From Gammaproteobacteria bacterium (GTDB taxonomy: Bacteria; Pseudomonadota; Gammaproteobacteria; Steroidobacterales; Woeseiaceae): a stretch of 64,000 nucleotides of DNA. The stretch spans positions 59,329 to 123,328 of the forward strand of contig JAADHU010000016.1 in NCBI GenBank assembly GCA_013151645.1. The letters run 5' to 3'. Shown here one piece after another: positions 1 to 8,472 of this stretch. The stretch's first letter is position 1; every line of letters begins with the position of its first letter. The translations under genes were made by a program, and so were the position numbers. Under the pieces are notes generated by a model, which saw nothing but the letters and a program-made list of their open reading frames with translations, was not told where the DNA came from and did not search any database.

Positions 1-1
1 G

Positions 2-1078
2 TCACGCGAGGCCTACTTCTGCATAAGCCTGCTGAAGAATGTCGGCGGCGAACGGGTCGCTTTGACGATTCTGTAGCTGGCGCAGTTTATTGGGTCCTAG
101 AAAGGGCAGCGAGGCGATGGCCTGTGCGGCACGGTAGCGAACCCACCATTCGTCGTCGTGCAGCATCGATTCGAGCAGCGCCAGATGTTCGGGTTGCCCG
201 ACACGACCAAGAACTCTGGCCGCCTGTACCCGCACGAACCACGTTTTATGACGAATCAACGCAGCGATACGCGGCACATCGGAATGCCCGCTAACGAGTT
301 TCAGTGCGGCGTTCAAAACGCCGGCATCGTTGCTTTCACGGATAAGATCTTCGACCAGTGCATCCAGTACGTTCGTTTCTACCTGACAGGCGAATTTCAA
401 CAGCAGGGATTTCCCCTGGTTGTCGGCCGAACGAATGGCCCGATACATCGGCTCGCTGATTCTTTCGCTGCCGGCTATGTGCAAAAATATTGAAACGCGA
501 TTGCGCGGCCAGTCACTGCGTTTTTCGATCATGGGAATCAAAAGCTGGACTGCCTGATCGGGACAGATTTGAACCAGCGCGATGGCCGCGGTGATCGACA
601 AAGCCGTGTTGTCGTGTGTTACCAGTTCCCTGATCGCCGGCTGGCTGGGGAGGTCACGCAGGTTGCCCAGGGTTTGTATTGCCAAAATTCGACTTTTGAG
701 CCGCCTGCTGCCAAGCATGTCCGTGGTAATTGCCGGAAGCGCAAGTCGCTCGCCCAGAAAGATCAGGTTTTCCGCGGCCGCACCATCTACGGCAGCTCTG
801 GCTCGGTTCCACTCCTCAAGCAGATCGCTGCGCTGTTTACGTCCAAAATGGGGCAAAGCGATCGACGACGCATCTTCTTCGCTCAGTGTCGCGGCGGCGA
901 AAACGCCGCGCCAGTGAGCCACAAATTGCGTGCGCCGACGGGCGCCGACGATCGTTACCCAGCGCAATCCAAGCGTGTACACGAAGAGCGTAATCGTGGT
1001 GACGAATACAGCCGCTATCGACCAGATGGCCGCGGTTGTGACGCCATCAAAGTCTGATCGAAACAGCCATTCCAGCAT
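2..1078 (-). CDS. Membrane-anchored HEAT-repeat protein
   Basis: This 358-residue protein has one hydrophobic helix near residues 16-36, followed by a cytoplasmic-looking helical domain. The C-terminal two thirds contain repeated helix pairs such as WFVRVQAARVLGRVG and WWVRYRAAQAIASLP, typical of HEAT/PBS-lyase repeats, which act as protein-binding scaffolds. The ATG at 1078 is chosen because GGAGG lies just upstream; an in-frame codon at 1144 would only lengthen the overlap with the upstream gene. It overlaps the 3' end of the YaiO-like gene by 32 nt and is the third gene of an operon headed by a response regulator. The stop is at 2-4, so the gene is complete. Its partner is not visible. Confidence 0.8.
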   Translation of the reverse strand: MLEWLFRSDFDGVTTAAIWSIAAVFVTTITLFVYTLGLRWVTIVGARRRTQFVAHWRGVFAAATLSEEDASSIALPHFGRKQRSDLLEEWNRARAAVDGAAAENLIFLGERLALPAITTDMLGSRRLKSRILAIQTLGNLRDLPSQPAIRELVTHDNTALSITAAIALVQICPDQAVQLLIPMIEKRSDWPRNRVSIFLHIAGSERISEPMYRAIRSADNQGKSLLLKFACQVETNVLDALVEDLIRESNDAGVLNAALKLVSGHSDVPRIAALIRHKTWFVRVQAARVLGRVGQPEHLALLESMLHDDEWWVRYRAAQAIASLPFLGPNKLRQLQNRQSDPFAADILQQAYAEVGLA

Positions 1079-2264
1079 ACTGCCTCCGATAGAAGTCGCC
1101 TTGCTCGTGTATACCCAACCACCCATGCAGTCCGATGCGATCATTCAATGCATGGCGGCCCGTTAAGGCGATGCCGCGTACGCTGGTGACCAGAACCTGA
1201 CCCGCGTCGATGGCTTCTGCTTCATTGCCGCTGCTAAGCGATACACCGAAAGCAGTGCGGTCGTTCCGGTACCAATTGAGCGTTATGGTGTGCCCGGCGG
1301 AAACTTTCGCGCCACGCAAATCGGCCAGGCCGAGAGTATAGGCGGCACGAAAGTTGCCGAAATAATATTCCGTCGTTGCGATATAGAAATCCACGGTAGC
1401 GGTGTCGTAGTTCCGTCGCCGGTAGCGCAGATCGGCTACCCAGTTTTTCGCGAATTTCCGGCCTGCGTGCAGGCTGTATTCGTTGTTAGCCTGAAAACTG
1501 GCATCGGGCGAAATATTTGCGTCGAATCCGGCGAGCCAGTTGCGGGTCAGTTGCCAGTCGGCACCACCACCGATAGTACTGTCGGACCGGTCGAAGCGCT
1601 CGTATCGTGAGGCGCGGAAAAAATATCGGACGCGGTCGCCCGAATCCGAACTCACTTCGAGGAATTGCCGGTTCCAGCCGGGCAAATCTCGAGAAAGCTG
1701 TTCGAATGTCAGGCCCGCCAGTATCGTCCAGTCGGAACGGGTTTGGTCGCGAGGTTTGATTAGCCACCCGGCCTGGGGAAATTTCCGTTCTGCTTCGAGG
1801 TAGAGCGCGTTGAGTTTCAACTTCGCGTCCGCGGACTTTTGCCGGGACAACAATTGAAATTGCAGTTGCCAGATTGCTTCGTAGTCCGGCGCAAGCGCGC
1901 GTGCTCGACGAAGTTCCGTGAGTGCTTCTGCATCGTTGCCCTGCAAGCCCAGTATTCGCGCGCGACCGAATACATAGTCGACGTTGTCCGGATGTTTTTT
2001 TACCAAACCGTCGAAGCCGTCACGCGCCAGTGAGTACTCACCCATCCAGCCAAGAACCTGCGCCCGTTTGAATCGTTTGTTGTCATCGTCCGGTTGCTCG
2101 ACGAGGTGTTCGTCGAGCAGGGCGACGGCGGTGACAAAGTCTCGCTGCGAGATAGCAAGGTCAATATCGGCGGTGAGGTCGGTGCCGTACGACACCGACG
2201 GAGGTGCTCCAGCGAGAGCGACAATACAAAGAGCAGCGATGATGAATCGTCTGCAAGAAATCAT
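1047..2264 (-). CDS. YaiO-like TPR plus outer-membrane beta-barrel protein
   Basis: This 405-residue protein has a signal peptide (residues 1-27). A TPR region follows at about 30-150 (ALLDEHLVEQPDDDNKRFKR, then VKKHPDNVDYVFGRARI). The C-terminal half, about 175-405, is rich in alternating aromatic and polar strands ending in AVSIRL, as in outer-membrane barrels. This TPR-then-barrel order matches the YaiO family. YaiO-like proteins are often found beside exopolysaccharide or glycosyltransferase genes, so an export or surface role is likely but inferred. The start codon overlaps the stop of the upstream response regulator by 4 nt (ATGA), which implies translational coupling. Confidence 0.8.
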   Translation of the reverse strand: MISCRRFIIAALCIVALAGAPPSVSYGTDLTADIDLAISQRDFVTAVALLDEHLVEQPDDDNKRFKRAQVLGWMGEYSLARDGFDGLVKKHPDNVDYVFGRARILGLQGNDAEALTELRRARALAPDYEAIWQLQFQLLSRQKSADAKLKLNALYLEAERKFPQAGWLIKPRDQTRSDWTILAGLTFEQLSRDLPGWNRQFLEVSSDSGDRVRYFFRASRYERFDRSDSTIGGGADWQLTRNWLAGFDANISPDASFQANNEYSLHAGRKFAKNWVADLRYRRRNYDTATVDFYIATTEYYFGNFRAAYTLGLADLRGAKVSAGHTITLNWYRNDRTAFGVSLSSGNEAEAIDAGQVLVTSVRGIALTGRHALNDRIGLHGWLGIHEQGDFYRRQYAGMAVSIRL

Positions 2265-2710
2265 CGCAAGGCCGCCACTCGATTCTGGCCGTGTTGACCG
2301 ACAAATGCCTCGTGGTCCGTTACCGCCCGACGTAGCCTGGCCAGGAGTTCCTGCGGTCGAAAAGGCTTGGTGACATAGTCGGTCGCGCCGAGATCGAGAG
2401 CTCGCACGACATCCTGTTCCAGCACCTTAGCGGACAGAACCACAATGGGCACGTGCTGCCAGTCGTGGATTTCACGGATTTCCTCGATGAGTTGATAGCC
2501 GGAGACATAAGGCAGCATCAGATCCAGCAGGATTACATCGACGGGTGGTACATTTTCGATGACACTCTGTGCATCTCGGCCGTTTCCGGCGAGGAGAACG
2601 TCGTAGCCTGCGCGCCGCAGCATGAAATCGAGCAAATAACCGATGTGCTCGTCATCCTCCACGACGAGCGCGCGGTGGGTGGCTATCTGTGCAGGATCAC
2701 CGGTAGTCAT
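2261..2710 (-). CDS. Single-domain response regulator
   Basis: This 149-residue stand-alone receiver domain has no output domain. The acidic pair is at residues 19-20 (VVEDDEH), the phosphoacceptor Asp is near 63 (VILLDLMLPYVSG), the Thr/Ser position is in VVLSAK, and the conserved Lys is in YVTKPF. ATG 2710 has AAGG upstream; a GTG four codons earlier (2722) is the alternative. The first gene of the RR-YaiO-HEAT operon is therefore a phosphorylation-controlled switch, presumably signalling through protein contacts. No cognate kinase adjoins it on this strand. The kinase at 3004 is divergent and has its own LuxR-type partner. Confidence 0.85.
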   Translation of the reverse strand: MTTGDPAQIATHRALVVEDDEHIGYLLDFMLRRAGYDVLLAGNGRDAQSVIENVPPVDVILLDLMLPYVSGYQLIEEIREIHDWQHVPIVVLSAKVLEQDVVRALDLGATDYVTKPFRPQELLARLRRAVTDHEAFVGQHGQNRVAALR

Positions 2711-3003
2711 TGCCTTTTCCACTCATACATATTTGACATAACGTAAGATTGCTCGCGTATGAAAAACGAACGTCCTGATCAATGGTTATCGGCCGTAACC
2801 GATGTAACTGAAAGAAAAAACCGCTCCGGTCCGGTGAGGTTGGAGGTGTTTTGAGCGTCGGTATACCGAACGCCAGGCAAAAGGCGGAAAATTCACCTCG
2901 GGGTACTTGCCTGCCGCGCTCGCAGCCACTAGCGTAGCGGGGAACAGTGCGAGGTCCGCCTGTTGGGAAGAGTGGGCCGTATCACTGTGACGGAGGTTCC
3001 GAT
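2711..3003. promoter_or_regulatory. Divergent intergenic region between response regulator and histidine kinase
   Basis: These 293 bp separate two divergently transcribed signalling genes and should hold both promoters. A TTGACA lies at 2733-2738 on the plus strand, but the nearest -10-like TATGAA (2758) is 19 bp away, so the match is weak. A GGAGG-type site at about 2991 serves the kinase start. No reading frame or repeat was seen. Confidence 0.35.
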
Positions 3004-4917
3004 ATGAGCAAGCGATGGAAGGGTCGGCAATGCTGGCTTGTCATTCGTTTGTGCGTGGGCCTTTTGCTGACATTCAACACGGCCGGGGCTGATCCTGAAA
3101 CGGTTAGCGATGTCGCTATCACAGCGCTCACGACCGCTGAATTCGCATTGGTCCCGGGCGCCGATATTCCGCTGACCGGCGCATGGAGGCCGGTGACTCT
3201 GACCGACAAATGGCCAATCGAACGATACGATGTCAGTCGCGAGGGTTGGTACCGCCTGACCGTGACGGCCCATCCGCAGGCCGGCAAACGAATCGGTATC
3301 TATCTGCGTCGTCTTAATATGAACGCGCAGCTTTTTCTTAACGGCTCCCTGATCGCGAGCGGCGGACAGTTCGAAGAACCCATAGCACGAAACTGGAACT
3401 ACCCGATGTATGCCGAAGTACCGGAGAGTCTCTGGAAGGACGGCGTCAATACGATCCACATTCGCCACATCTCATATCGTGGCTACGGTTACATCAGTCC
3501 GGTCTATGTTGGTCCTGCCATACTGTTGAAAAAGGAGTACGACACAGCGTTCATCATGCAGGTTCAGCTCGCCCGGTACCTGTTTCCGGTCACCTTGGTG
3601 ACCGGCCTGTTCATTTTTCTTATCTGGTGGCGTCGTCGCAAGGAATCCATTTACCTGTGGTTTGCTGCCGCGACGTTTTTCTGGTCGATCTATATCGTCA
3701 ACATGTTCGTGCGCCAACTCATTATCCCAACGCGCGTCTGGGAATGGATCGCACATCTTTCGATCGAACTCTGGGTGGTCGCCTTTTTCGTATTCTGCTA
3801 CCGGTTTGCGGGATTGAAGTTAGGCAAAATCGCATGGGCACTGGCGGCGTACGTGGGTCTTGCCGCGATCGTCTACGCTTATGGTGATTTGTACCAATTG
3901 AAGAACAGCGTGGTGTGGTTTCACGGCACAAGTCTCGCTATTTGTTTCGTACTCATCCTGCGTTTAACGGTTCGCTGGGTCCAGGCGCGAAGCCCCGGCC
4001 TTCTGGTATTGATAATCGGATTACTCATTCTGTTCGCCACCGGTATTCATGACTGGATGTTTCAAACCGGGTTCGTCGGTGTAACCGGAATACTTTCTCT
4101 GCATCTACACTACTATTGTGCACCGCTGGTTTTCGCGTTTATCGCCTGGCACCTGACATCACGGTATGCGAGCGCGGCGGACGAACTGGAAAACCTGAAT
4201 CTGCATCTTGAGCAACGCATCGCCGAAGCCGAAGCCGAATTGTCGGTGCGAATCAATCGTATCAGGACGATGGAACAGCGTGAGGCGGTTTTGCATGAAC
4301 GGGAGCGTATTGCGCGCGAAATACACGATGCAATCGGCGGGCGCTTCTCCAGCGCCATCATGGTAACGAACCTTATGGAGCGAAAAGATGAATCGGGCGG
4401 CCGAACGGATGTATTGAGAAAAATTCTCACAGAGGGCCTGACCGAAGTTCGTCATCTGGTTACGGCCATGGTCGGAGATATCAACAATTCGAGCGACCTG
4501 ATTTATTATCTCGCCGACAAGACCAGCGCAGCCTTGCGCTCTGTCGATATCGAACTCAGCGTTGATTTCGATCTCTCTGATGAGTCCTGGGCGATCTCCA
4601 ACAGCGAGGCGCTGAATATTGTGCGCATCATTCAGGAAGCGACAAACAACATTATCAAGCACGCTCACGCGACTGCTGTCACGTTCGCGGCGAGCGACCG
4701 CCACGAGCAGTTGACGATTTCTCTTGAGGACAATGGTGTTGGACTAAATAGTGAGTCGAACAACGGCGGCGCGCAGCGCAAGAGATTTGCCTCGCGACGT
4801 ACCTATGGCATCAAGGGGATGAAACAACGCTGTCTCGAAATCCAGGCGAAGCTGGTCATCGAGGACAATGATAGCGGCGGTTGCCGTGTTCGCCTTTCGT
4901 TTGACCGTCGTTCATGA
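3004..4917 (+). CDS. 7TM-sensing histidine kinase (7TMR-DISM-like, HisKA_3)
   Basis: This 637-residue membrane sensor has an N-terminal hydrophobic segment (about 8-28). A periplasmic beta-rich domain (about 45-180) resembles a jelly-roll with REGWYRLTV and ARNWNYPMY. Seven membrane helices lie at about 190-385, then a coiled coil (NLHLEQRIAEAEAE). HisKA_3 carries the phospho-His at 441 (REIHDAIGG). The HATPase has an N-box (EATNNIIKHAHA), a G-box at about 576 (DNGVGL) and YGIKGM. The layout matches 7TMR-DISM kinases of the NarL/DegS class. The ATG at 3004 has CGGAGG upstream. The gene converges with the LuxR-type regulator at 4912; the two share 6 nt at their stops and are almost certainly partners. 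Confidence 0.88.
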   Translation: MSKRWKGRQCWLVIRLCVGLLLTFNTAGADPETVSDVAITALTTAEFALVPGADIPLTGAWRPVTLTDKWPIERYDVSREGWYRLTVTAHPQAGKRIGIYLRRLNMNAQLFLNGSLIASGGQFEEPIARNWNYPMYAEVPESLWKDGVNTIHIRHISYRGYGYISPVYVGPAILLKKEYDTAFIMQVQLARYLFPVTLVTGLFIFLIWWRRRKESIYLWFAAATFFWSIYIVNMFVRQLIIPTRVWEWIAHLSIELWVVAFFVFCYRFAGLKLGKIAWALAAYVGLAAIVYAYGDLYQLKNSVVWFHGTSLAICFVLILRLTVRWVQARSPGLLVLIIGLLILFATGIHDWMFQTGFVGVTGILSLHLHYYCAPLVFAFIAWHLTSRYASAADELENLNLHLEQRIAEAEAELSVRINRIRTMEQREAVLHERERIAREIHDAIGGRFSSAIMVTNLMERKDESGGRTDVLRKILTEGLTEVRHLVTAMVGDINNSSDLIYYLADKTSAALRSVDIELSVDFDLSDESWAISNSEALNIVRIIQEATNNIIKHAHATAVTFAASDRHEQLTISLEDNGVGLNSESNNGGAQRKRFASRRTYGIKGMKQRCLEIQAKLVIEDNDSGGCRVRLSFDRRS

Positions 4918-5562
4918 AGTGTCATTCAGGCCCAGTGATTTGGCCACGGCCGCCGCTCGTGAACTGACGTGCAGTTTTCGATAGATGTGGCGGATATGGT
5001 TATTGACGGTATGCACGCTGATCGCCAGGTCAGCGGCGATGACTTTATAACTGTCGCCTTTGATCAAGCGGTCAAGAATCATGCGTTCGCGATCCGTTAG
5101 CATCTCCCGGCTGAGCTCGTCGGGCCTCGCCTGCGGTTCCGGCGATTGTTGAAATTCCCGCAACAACTTTCGCGCAACCGATCCGGAGAGCGTTGAACCT
5201 CCCTGGCAGACCTGTCGAATCGCGCTGCGAATTTCTTCCGCACGGGATGCCTTCAGCAAATAGCCGGATGCGCCGGCACGAATCGAATTGATAATCGTGT
5301 CCGAATCTTCAAAGGTCGTCAGCATGATGATTTCGAGATCCGGGAACTGCGCCTTTAGTTCCGCTGTTGCCTGCACACCGCTAACTCCCGGCAAGCCGAC
5401 ATCCATAAGAATCGCGTCGGGCAGCGGTAGGCGGGGAATGTTTGCAAGCGCATCTTCGGCCGACGAATAGTGACGCACTACACTCATGTCGTCGCCGGCA
5501 ATGTATTCTTTTAACAGATCGGCTGCGAGGCCGTCGTCTTCGATGATACAGATGTTCAACAC
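4912..5562 (-). CDS. LuxR/NarL-family response regulator
   Basis: This two-domain regulator has about 216 residues. The receiver domain carries EDD at residues 8-10, phosphoacceptor Asp near 54 (ILMDVGLPG) and the Lys in YLLKAS. The C-terminal LuxR HTH (about 150-205) contains LTDRERMILDRLIKG and SVHTVNNHIRHIYRKLHVSS. It should bind DNA when phosphorylated by the convergent kinase at 3004-4917. There is no ATG. GTG at 5562 fits the family N-terminus (VLNICIIEDD), while the frame opens further upstream at a TTG (5601), so the start is uncertain. The tail-to-tail 6-nt overlap with its kinase is unusual for two-component pairs. Confidence 0.85.
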   Translation of the reverse strand: MLNICIIEDDGLAADLLKEYIAGDDMSVVRHYSSAEDALANIPRLPLPDAILMDVGLPGVSGVQATAELKAQFPDLEIIMLTTFEDSDTIINSIRAGASGYLLKASRAEEIRSAIRQVCQGGSTLSGSVARKLLREFQQSPEPQARPDELSREMLTDRERMILDRLIKGDSYKVIAADLAISVHTVNNHIRHIYRKLHVSSRAAAVAKSLGLNDTS

Positions 5563-5721
5563 GGGCAATTTACCGGTTCGCGTGTTCCTGCAGACTAACA
5601 ACCTTACACCGAACTTCGCTATAGCAATAAATAGTCATGACCAGCGCCTAATTTCAGTCATACCCGGGCGCAGCGGTGGCGCGTACATTCCAGCTACTTG
5701 TTCTGTGGGGAGTTGTGTGTC

Positions 5722-7470
5722 ATGCGAGTTATGTTGAATGGTCTTGATCGAATCCGGAGCGGCTGGACGAAGCACGCACTTATCACCATCGTGCTTTCGC
5801 TGTTCGGCGTTGCCGCACTTGCCCAGGCGCCTATGTATGAACTCGACCTCCCCGGCGAGATGCAATGGTCCAAGGTGACTTTCGACGGATCGTTGCTTGT
5901 TGGTGGCAAGGGATTTCTGGCTCGCTATCAGGCGGATACGGGCGACGAGCTGTGGGTGCGTCGTGACCTCAAGAACCTTGCGGCGTTTAACGTTCAAGCG
6001 GTGCCCGGGGCGCCCATGCTCGTTATTAGTGAGCTGGTCAGCAAGATTCCCATCAAATCGCGGCTTCAGGTCATGGATTTGATGAGCGGAGAAACGCTTT
6101 GGGACACCGGAGTCGTCCTTGGCAATAATCTCGGCGGCTACGCGGTACCGGCTATTGGTAGTGTGATATTCGTGCGTGAAGTTACCGGTCAGCGAGGCAC
6201 AAAATCCGGCACCTATGTGAGCGCACTCGATCTCAGGACCGGCGATGAGAAATGGAGTACGCGCATCGGCTCTATGGGCGTTTTGCCCACACACGCCATC
6301 GATGACAACGGTTTCATTTCCGGCCAGGATCTGAGTGGGCATCCGCCGCCGCTGGTGACCGACGACTCATTTCTCTTGTTCGCGGGCGGCATCTACTCCC
6401 TTGATCTCGCGAGCGGTACCCTCAACTGGCACTATAAGCTGAAGGCGGGTCACGCGACCCTCAAGCACACCTACGCACAACCCATCATTGATGGACAAAC
6501 ACTGTATGCCGCCGGCAACAAACGCGTCGTGGCGCTGAATCTGGCCGACGGCACCGAAGTGTGGACGAGCAAGGTATCCAAAGGTGCGATACCGCAACTG
6601 GAACTTGTCGACGGAATGCTGGTTGGACGGCTGGGCGGCACTTTTTCCAATGGTAAAAAGTTCACGCAAATGAAACCGTTCGGCGCATTCGTCTTGAATC
6701 AGGCGGATGGCGTGAAGCGCTGGGAGTGGAAAAAGGCGAAGGATTCGATCACCAATCTGGCCGTAATGCCAGAGAAGGACGCGATTGTCCTGGCCGACAG
6801 AAAAACACTTTACGTCCTGGCGTTACAATCCAGAAAGGCTACCGTGCGCTACAAAGAGAAGCTTCAGTTCAAGCGCAAAATGGGCAAAGCGGATATCGCC
6901 GCAAAAGGGATCGGCGCACTGGGTGGCTTCCTGTCGGGCGGTCTGGCCGGGTCGGCTAAAAGTATGGCGGGTGGCGACCGCAGTGATCCGCCGCTGGATG
7001 TGTCCGTGTTTGGAGATCAGCTGGTTGTCAGGGGCCAGTATCATGTGCTTGGTTTCGATCCCGAGAAACAATCAACGACGTGGTCCGTCGAGTTCGCTCC
7101 ACCCGGGGTCAGCGGGCTCGCGCTCGTGGCAATGGGCGCGGTGACCGCTGGTGCGTCATACGGTTCCGCAATGAATTCGTCCAGCTCACTGGTGAACAGC
7201 ACGGCGAACCTGAACAATGCGTTTCAAAACGAGGTATCGAAACGATCGGCCGTGAGTGAAAGGAACGCAGGCTTAGCGTTCTTTCTTACGCAGGAAGAGG
7301 AGGGTCGATCACTGGTGGGTCTCGATCTTCGCTCCGGTGACCGAATTGGCGCTATTGCGATGGCCGAAAAAGAGCCACAATTTCAAATCGATGCGATTGC
7401 CGGCCGGGTTTACCATTTCGCTAGCGGGAATCGCCTGGTCGCCTACAGTATTCAGGCGGAGGATCATTGA
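5722..7470 (+). CDS. Exported PQQ-like beta-propeller repeat protein
   Basis: This 582-residue protein has a signal peptide or anchor at about 18-36, ending ALAQA. Blade motifs recur: ADTGDELWVRRDL, DLMSGETLWDTG, DLRTGDEKWSTRI, DLASGTLNWHYKL, NLADGTEVWTSKV and DLRSGDRIGAI. These are the D-x-x-(S/T)G-x-x-x-W pattern of PQQ-like/Pyrrolo-quinoline quinone repeats, which also occur in non-enzymatic scaffold proteins. No PQQ-ligating residues or haem motif are obvious, so an enzymatic role is doubtful. Two Gly/Ala-rich, weakly hydrophobic inserts (around GIGALGGFLSGGLAGS and ALVAMGAVTAGASYG) interrupt the later blades. The start at 5722 has GGGGAG upstream. Confidence 0.75.
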   Translation: MRVMLNGLDRIRSGWTKHALITIVLSLFGVAALAQAPMYELDLPGEMQWSKVTFDGSLLVGGKGFLARYQADTGDELWVRRDLKNLAAFNVQAVPGAPMLVISELVSKIPIKSRLQVMDLMSGETLWDTGVVLGNNLGGYAVPAIGSVIFVREVTGQRGTKSGTYVSALDLRTGDEKWSTRIGSMGVLPTHAIDDNGFISGQDLSGHPPPLVTDDSFLLFAGGIYSLDLASGTLNWHYKLKAGHATLKHTYAQPIIDGQTLYAAGNKRVVALNLADGTEVWTSKVSKGAIPQLELVDGMLVGRLGGTFSNGKKFTQMKPFGAFVLNQADGVKRWEWKKAKDSITNLAVMPEKDAIVLADRKTLYVLALQSRKATVRYKEKLQFKRKMGKADIAAKGIGALGGFLSGGLAGSAKSMAGGDRSDPPLDVSVFGDQLVVRGQYHVLGFDPEKQSTTWSVEFAPPGVSGLALVAMGAVTAGASYGSAMNSSSSLVNSTANLNNAFQNEVSKRSAVSERNAGLAFFLTQEEEGRSLVGLDLRSGDRIGAIAMAEKEPQFQIDAIAGRVYHFASGNRLVAYSIQAEDH

Positions 7471-7665
7471 AACCTGTTGAAGCAGGCTATTATCAACGAT
7501 ATTGTCGCGCGAAAGCGGATGCAGGCCTGTACGCGAACCAGGCCTGACGACGTTGGCAGAAGTTTGCTATCGGTCGTATTTATCGGCGCCCTCCTATATG
7601 ATTCTTTGCGCTCATGCGGAATCTAAACGCATGCGGGTGACGGTCATCACGAAGGAGGCCCGCCG

Positions 7666-8403
7666 GTGCCAGCAAGGCTCGCAATACTGGCCGTATACCT
7701 GTTCGTCGCAGGGTGTGCGGCCCCGCCCACGATCGATCAGCCGGCATCGGTGCCGGAGATACCTGATAAGTTTCCAGTATCGGTATACCAGGCTGCGAAT
7801 GTTCGCGGTGAGTGGGTTTACTCCATTGACGCGACTACCTCACTAATCCGCGTATTCGCATATCGTGCCGGTTCCATGTCCCGGATGGGGCATGATCATG
7901 TTATTGCGAGCCGGGCGATCCGTGGTTTTGCACTGAATACGCCAATCCCGGACAAACAGGGCGCGGTCGTGCAGGCGGATCTATATATGCCGCTTTTTTC
8001 CATGACGGTCGATGAAGAGAGCCTGCGTGCAGAAGCCGGGTTTAAAACTGACGTGTCCGAGCGGGCCAGGAGCGGGACTCGATCGAACATGTTGGCGAGT
8101 CTGGATGCGGCGGCGTATCCTCACGTGATTGTGCACATAGAGGGGACGCTCGATAAGCAAACATTGGTCGCCACAGAGGTGCCGCTGCGGGTAACGGTGA
8201 CTCTGCATGGCGTTACGTCGACCATCGAGGTACTCGCTTTAGTGTCGGTGGACGCCGATGACTTGCAGGCAGAAGGCCGTTTTTCACTGCAGCAGTCAGA
8301 TTTTGGCATCAAACCACACAGTGCACTCGGAGGCGCGCTCGCCGTCCGGGATGAACTTGATATCGCTTTTCAGATAGGCGCAACTCGTGAGCCGGTTTGG
8401 TAG
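7666..8403 (+). CDS. YceI-family lipoprotein
   Basis: This 245-residue protein has a lipoprotein signal (LFVAGCAAP, Cys near 17). The remainder resembles the YceI/lipocalin-like fold: WVYSIDATTSLIRVFAYRAG at the N-terminus, a central TRSNMLASLDAAAYPHVIV block and a C-terminal FSLQQSDFGIKPHSALGGAL. YceI proteins are periplasmic isoprenoid- or lipid-binding proteins; the ligand here is unknown. The start is GTG at 7666, supported by a strong AAGGAGG at about 7652-7657; no upstream ATG fits. It stands alone between an exported propeller protein and a convergent DUF5610-like gene. A 16-bp palindrome overlaps its stop codon. Confidence 0.82.
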   Translation: MPARLAILAVYLFVAGCAAPPTIDQPASVPEIPDKFPVSVYQAANVRGEWVYSIDATTSLIRVFAYRAGSMSRMGHDHVIASRAIRGFALNTPIPDKQGAVVQADLYMPLFSMTVDEESLRAEAGFKTDVSERARSGTRSNMLASLDAAAYPHVIVHIEGTLDKQTLVATEVPLRVTVTLHGVTSTIEVLALVSVDADDLQAEGRFSLQQSDFGIKPHSALGGALAVRDELDIAFQIGATREPVW

Positions 8404-8414
8404 CGATCGCTACC
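8399..8414. repeat. Perfect 16-bp palindrome over the YceI stop
   Basis: The sequence GGTAGCGATCGCTACC is a perfect inverted repeat covering the TAG stop of the YceI gene. It has no T-tract, so it is not an intrinsic terminator. It could be a protein-binding site or chance. Confidence 0.5.
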
Positions 8415-8472
8415 GCTCAATCGCCGCATCGTCATCCCAGCAAACACTGTCATCCCGCATCAGCCCATTCAG

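Noticed and set aside
2733..2763. TTGACA with a TATGAA -10 upstream of the histidine kinase
   Set aside because: The spacer is 19 bp and the -10 is poor; kept only as a remark in the intergenic entry, not called a promoter.
5635..6342. 235-residue minus-strand open frame opposite the propeller gene
   Set aside because: It lies fully antisense to a gene with signal peptide and repeat motifs, shows no domain pattern and is a codon-bias shadow.
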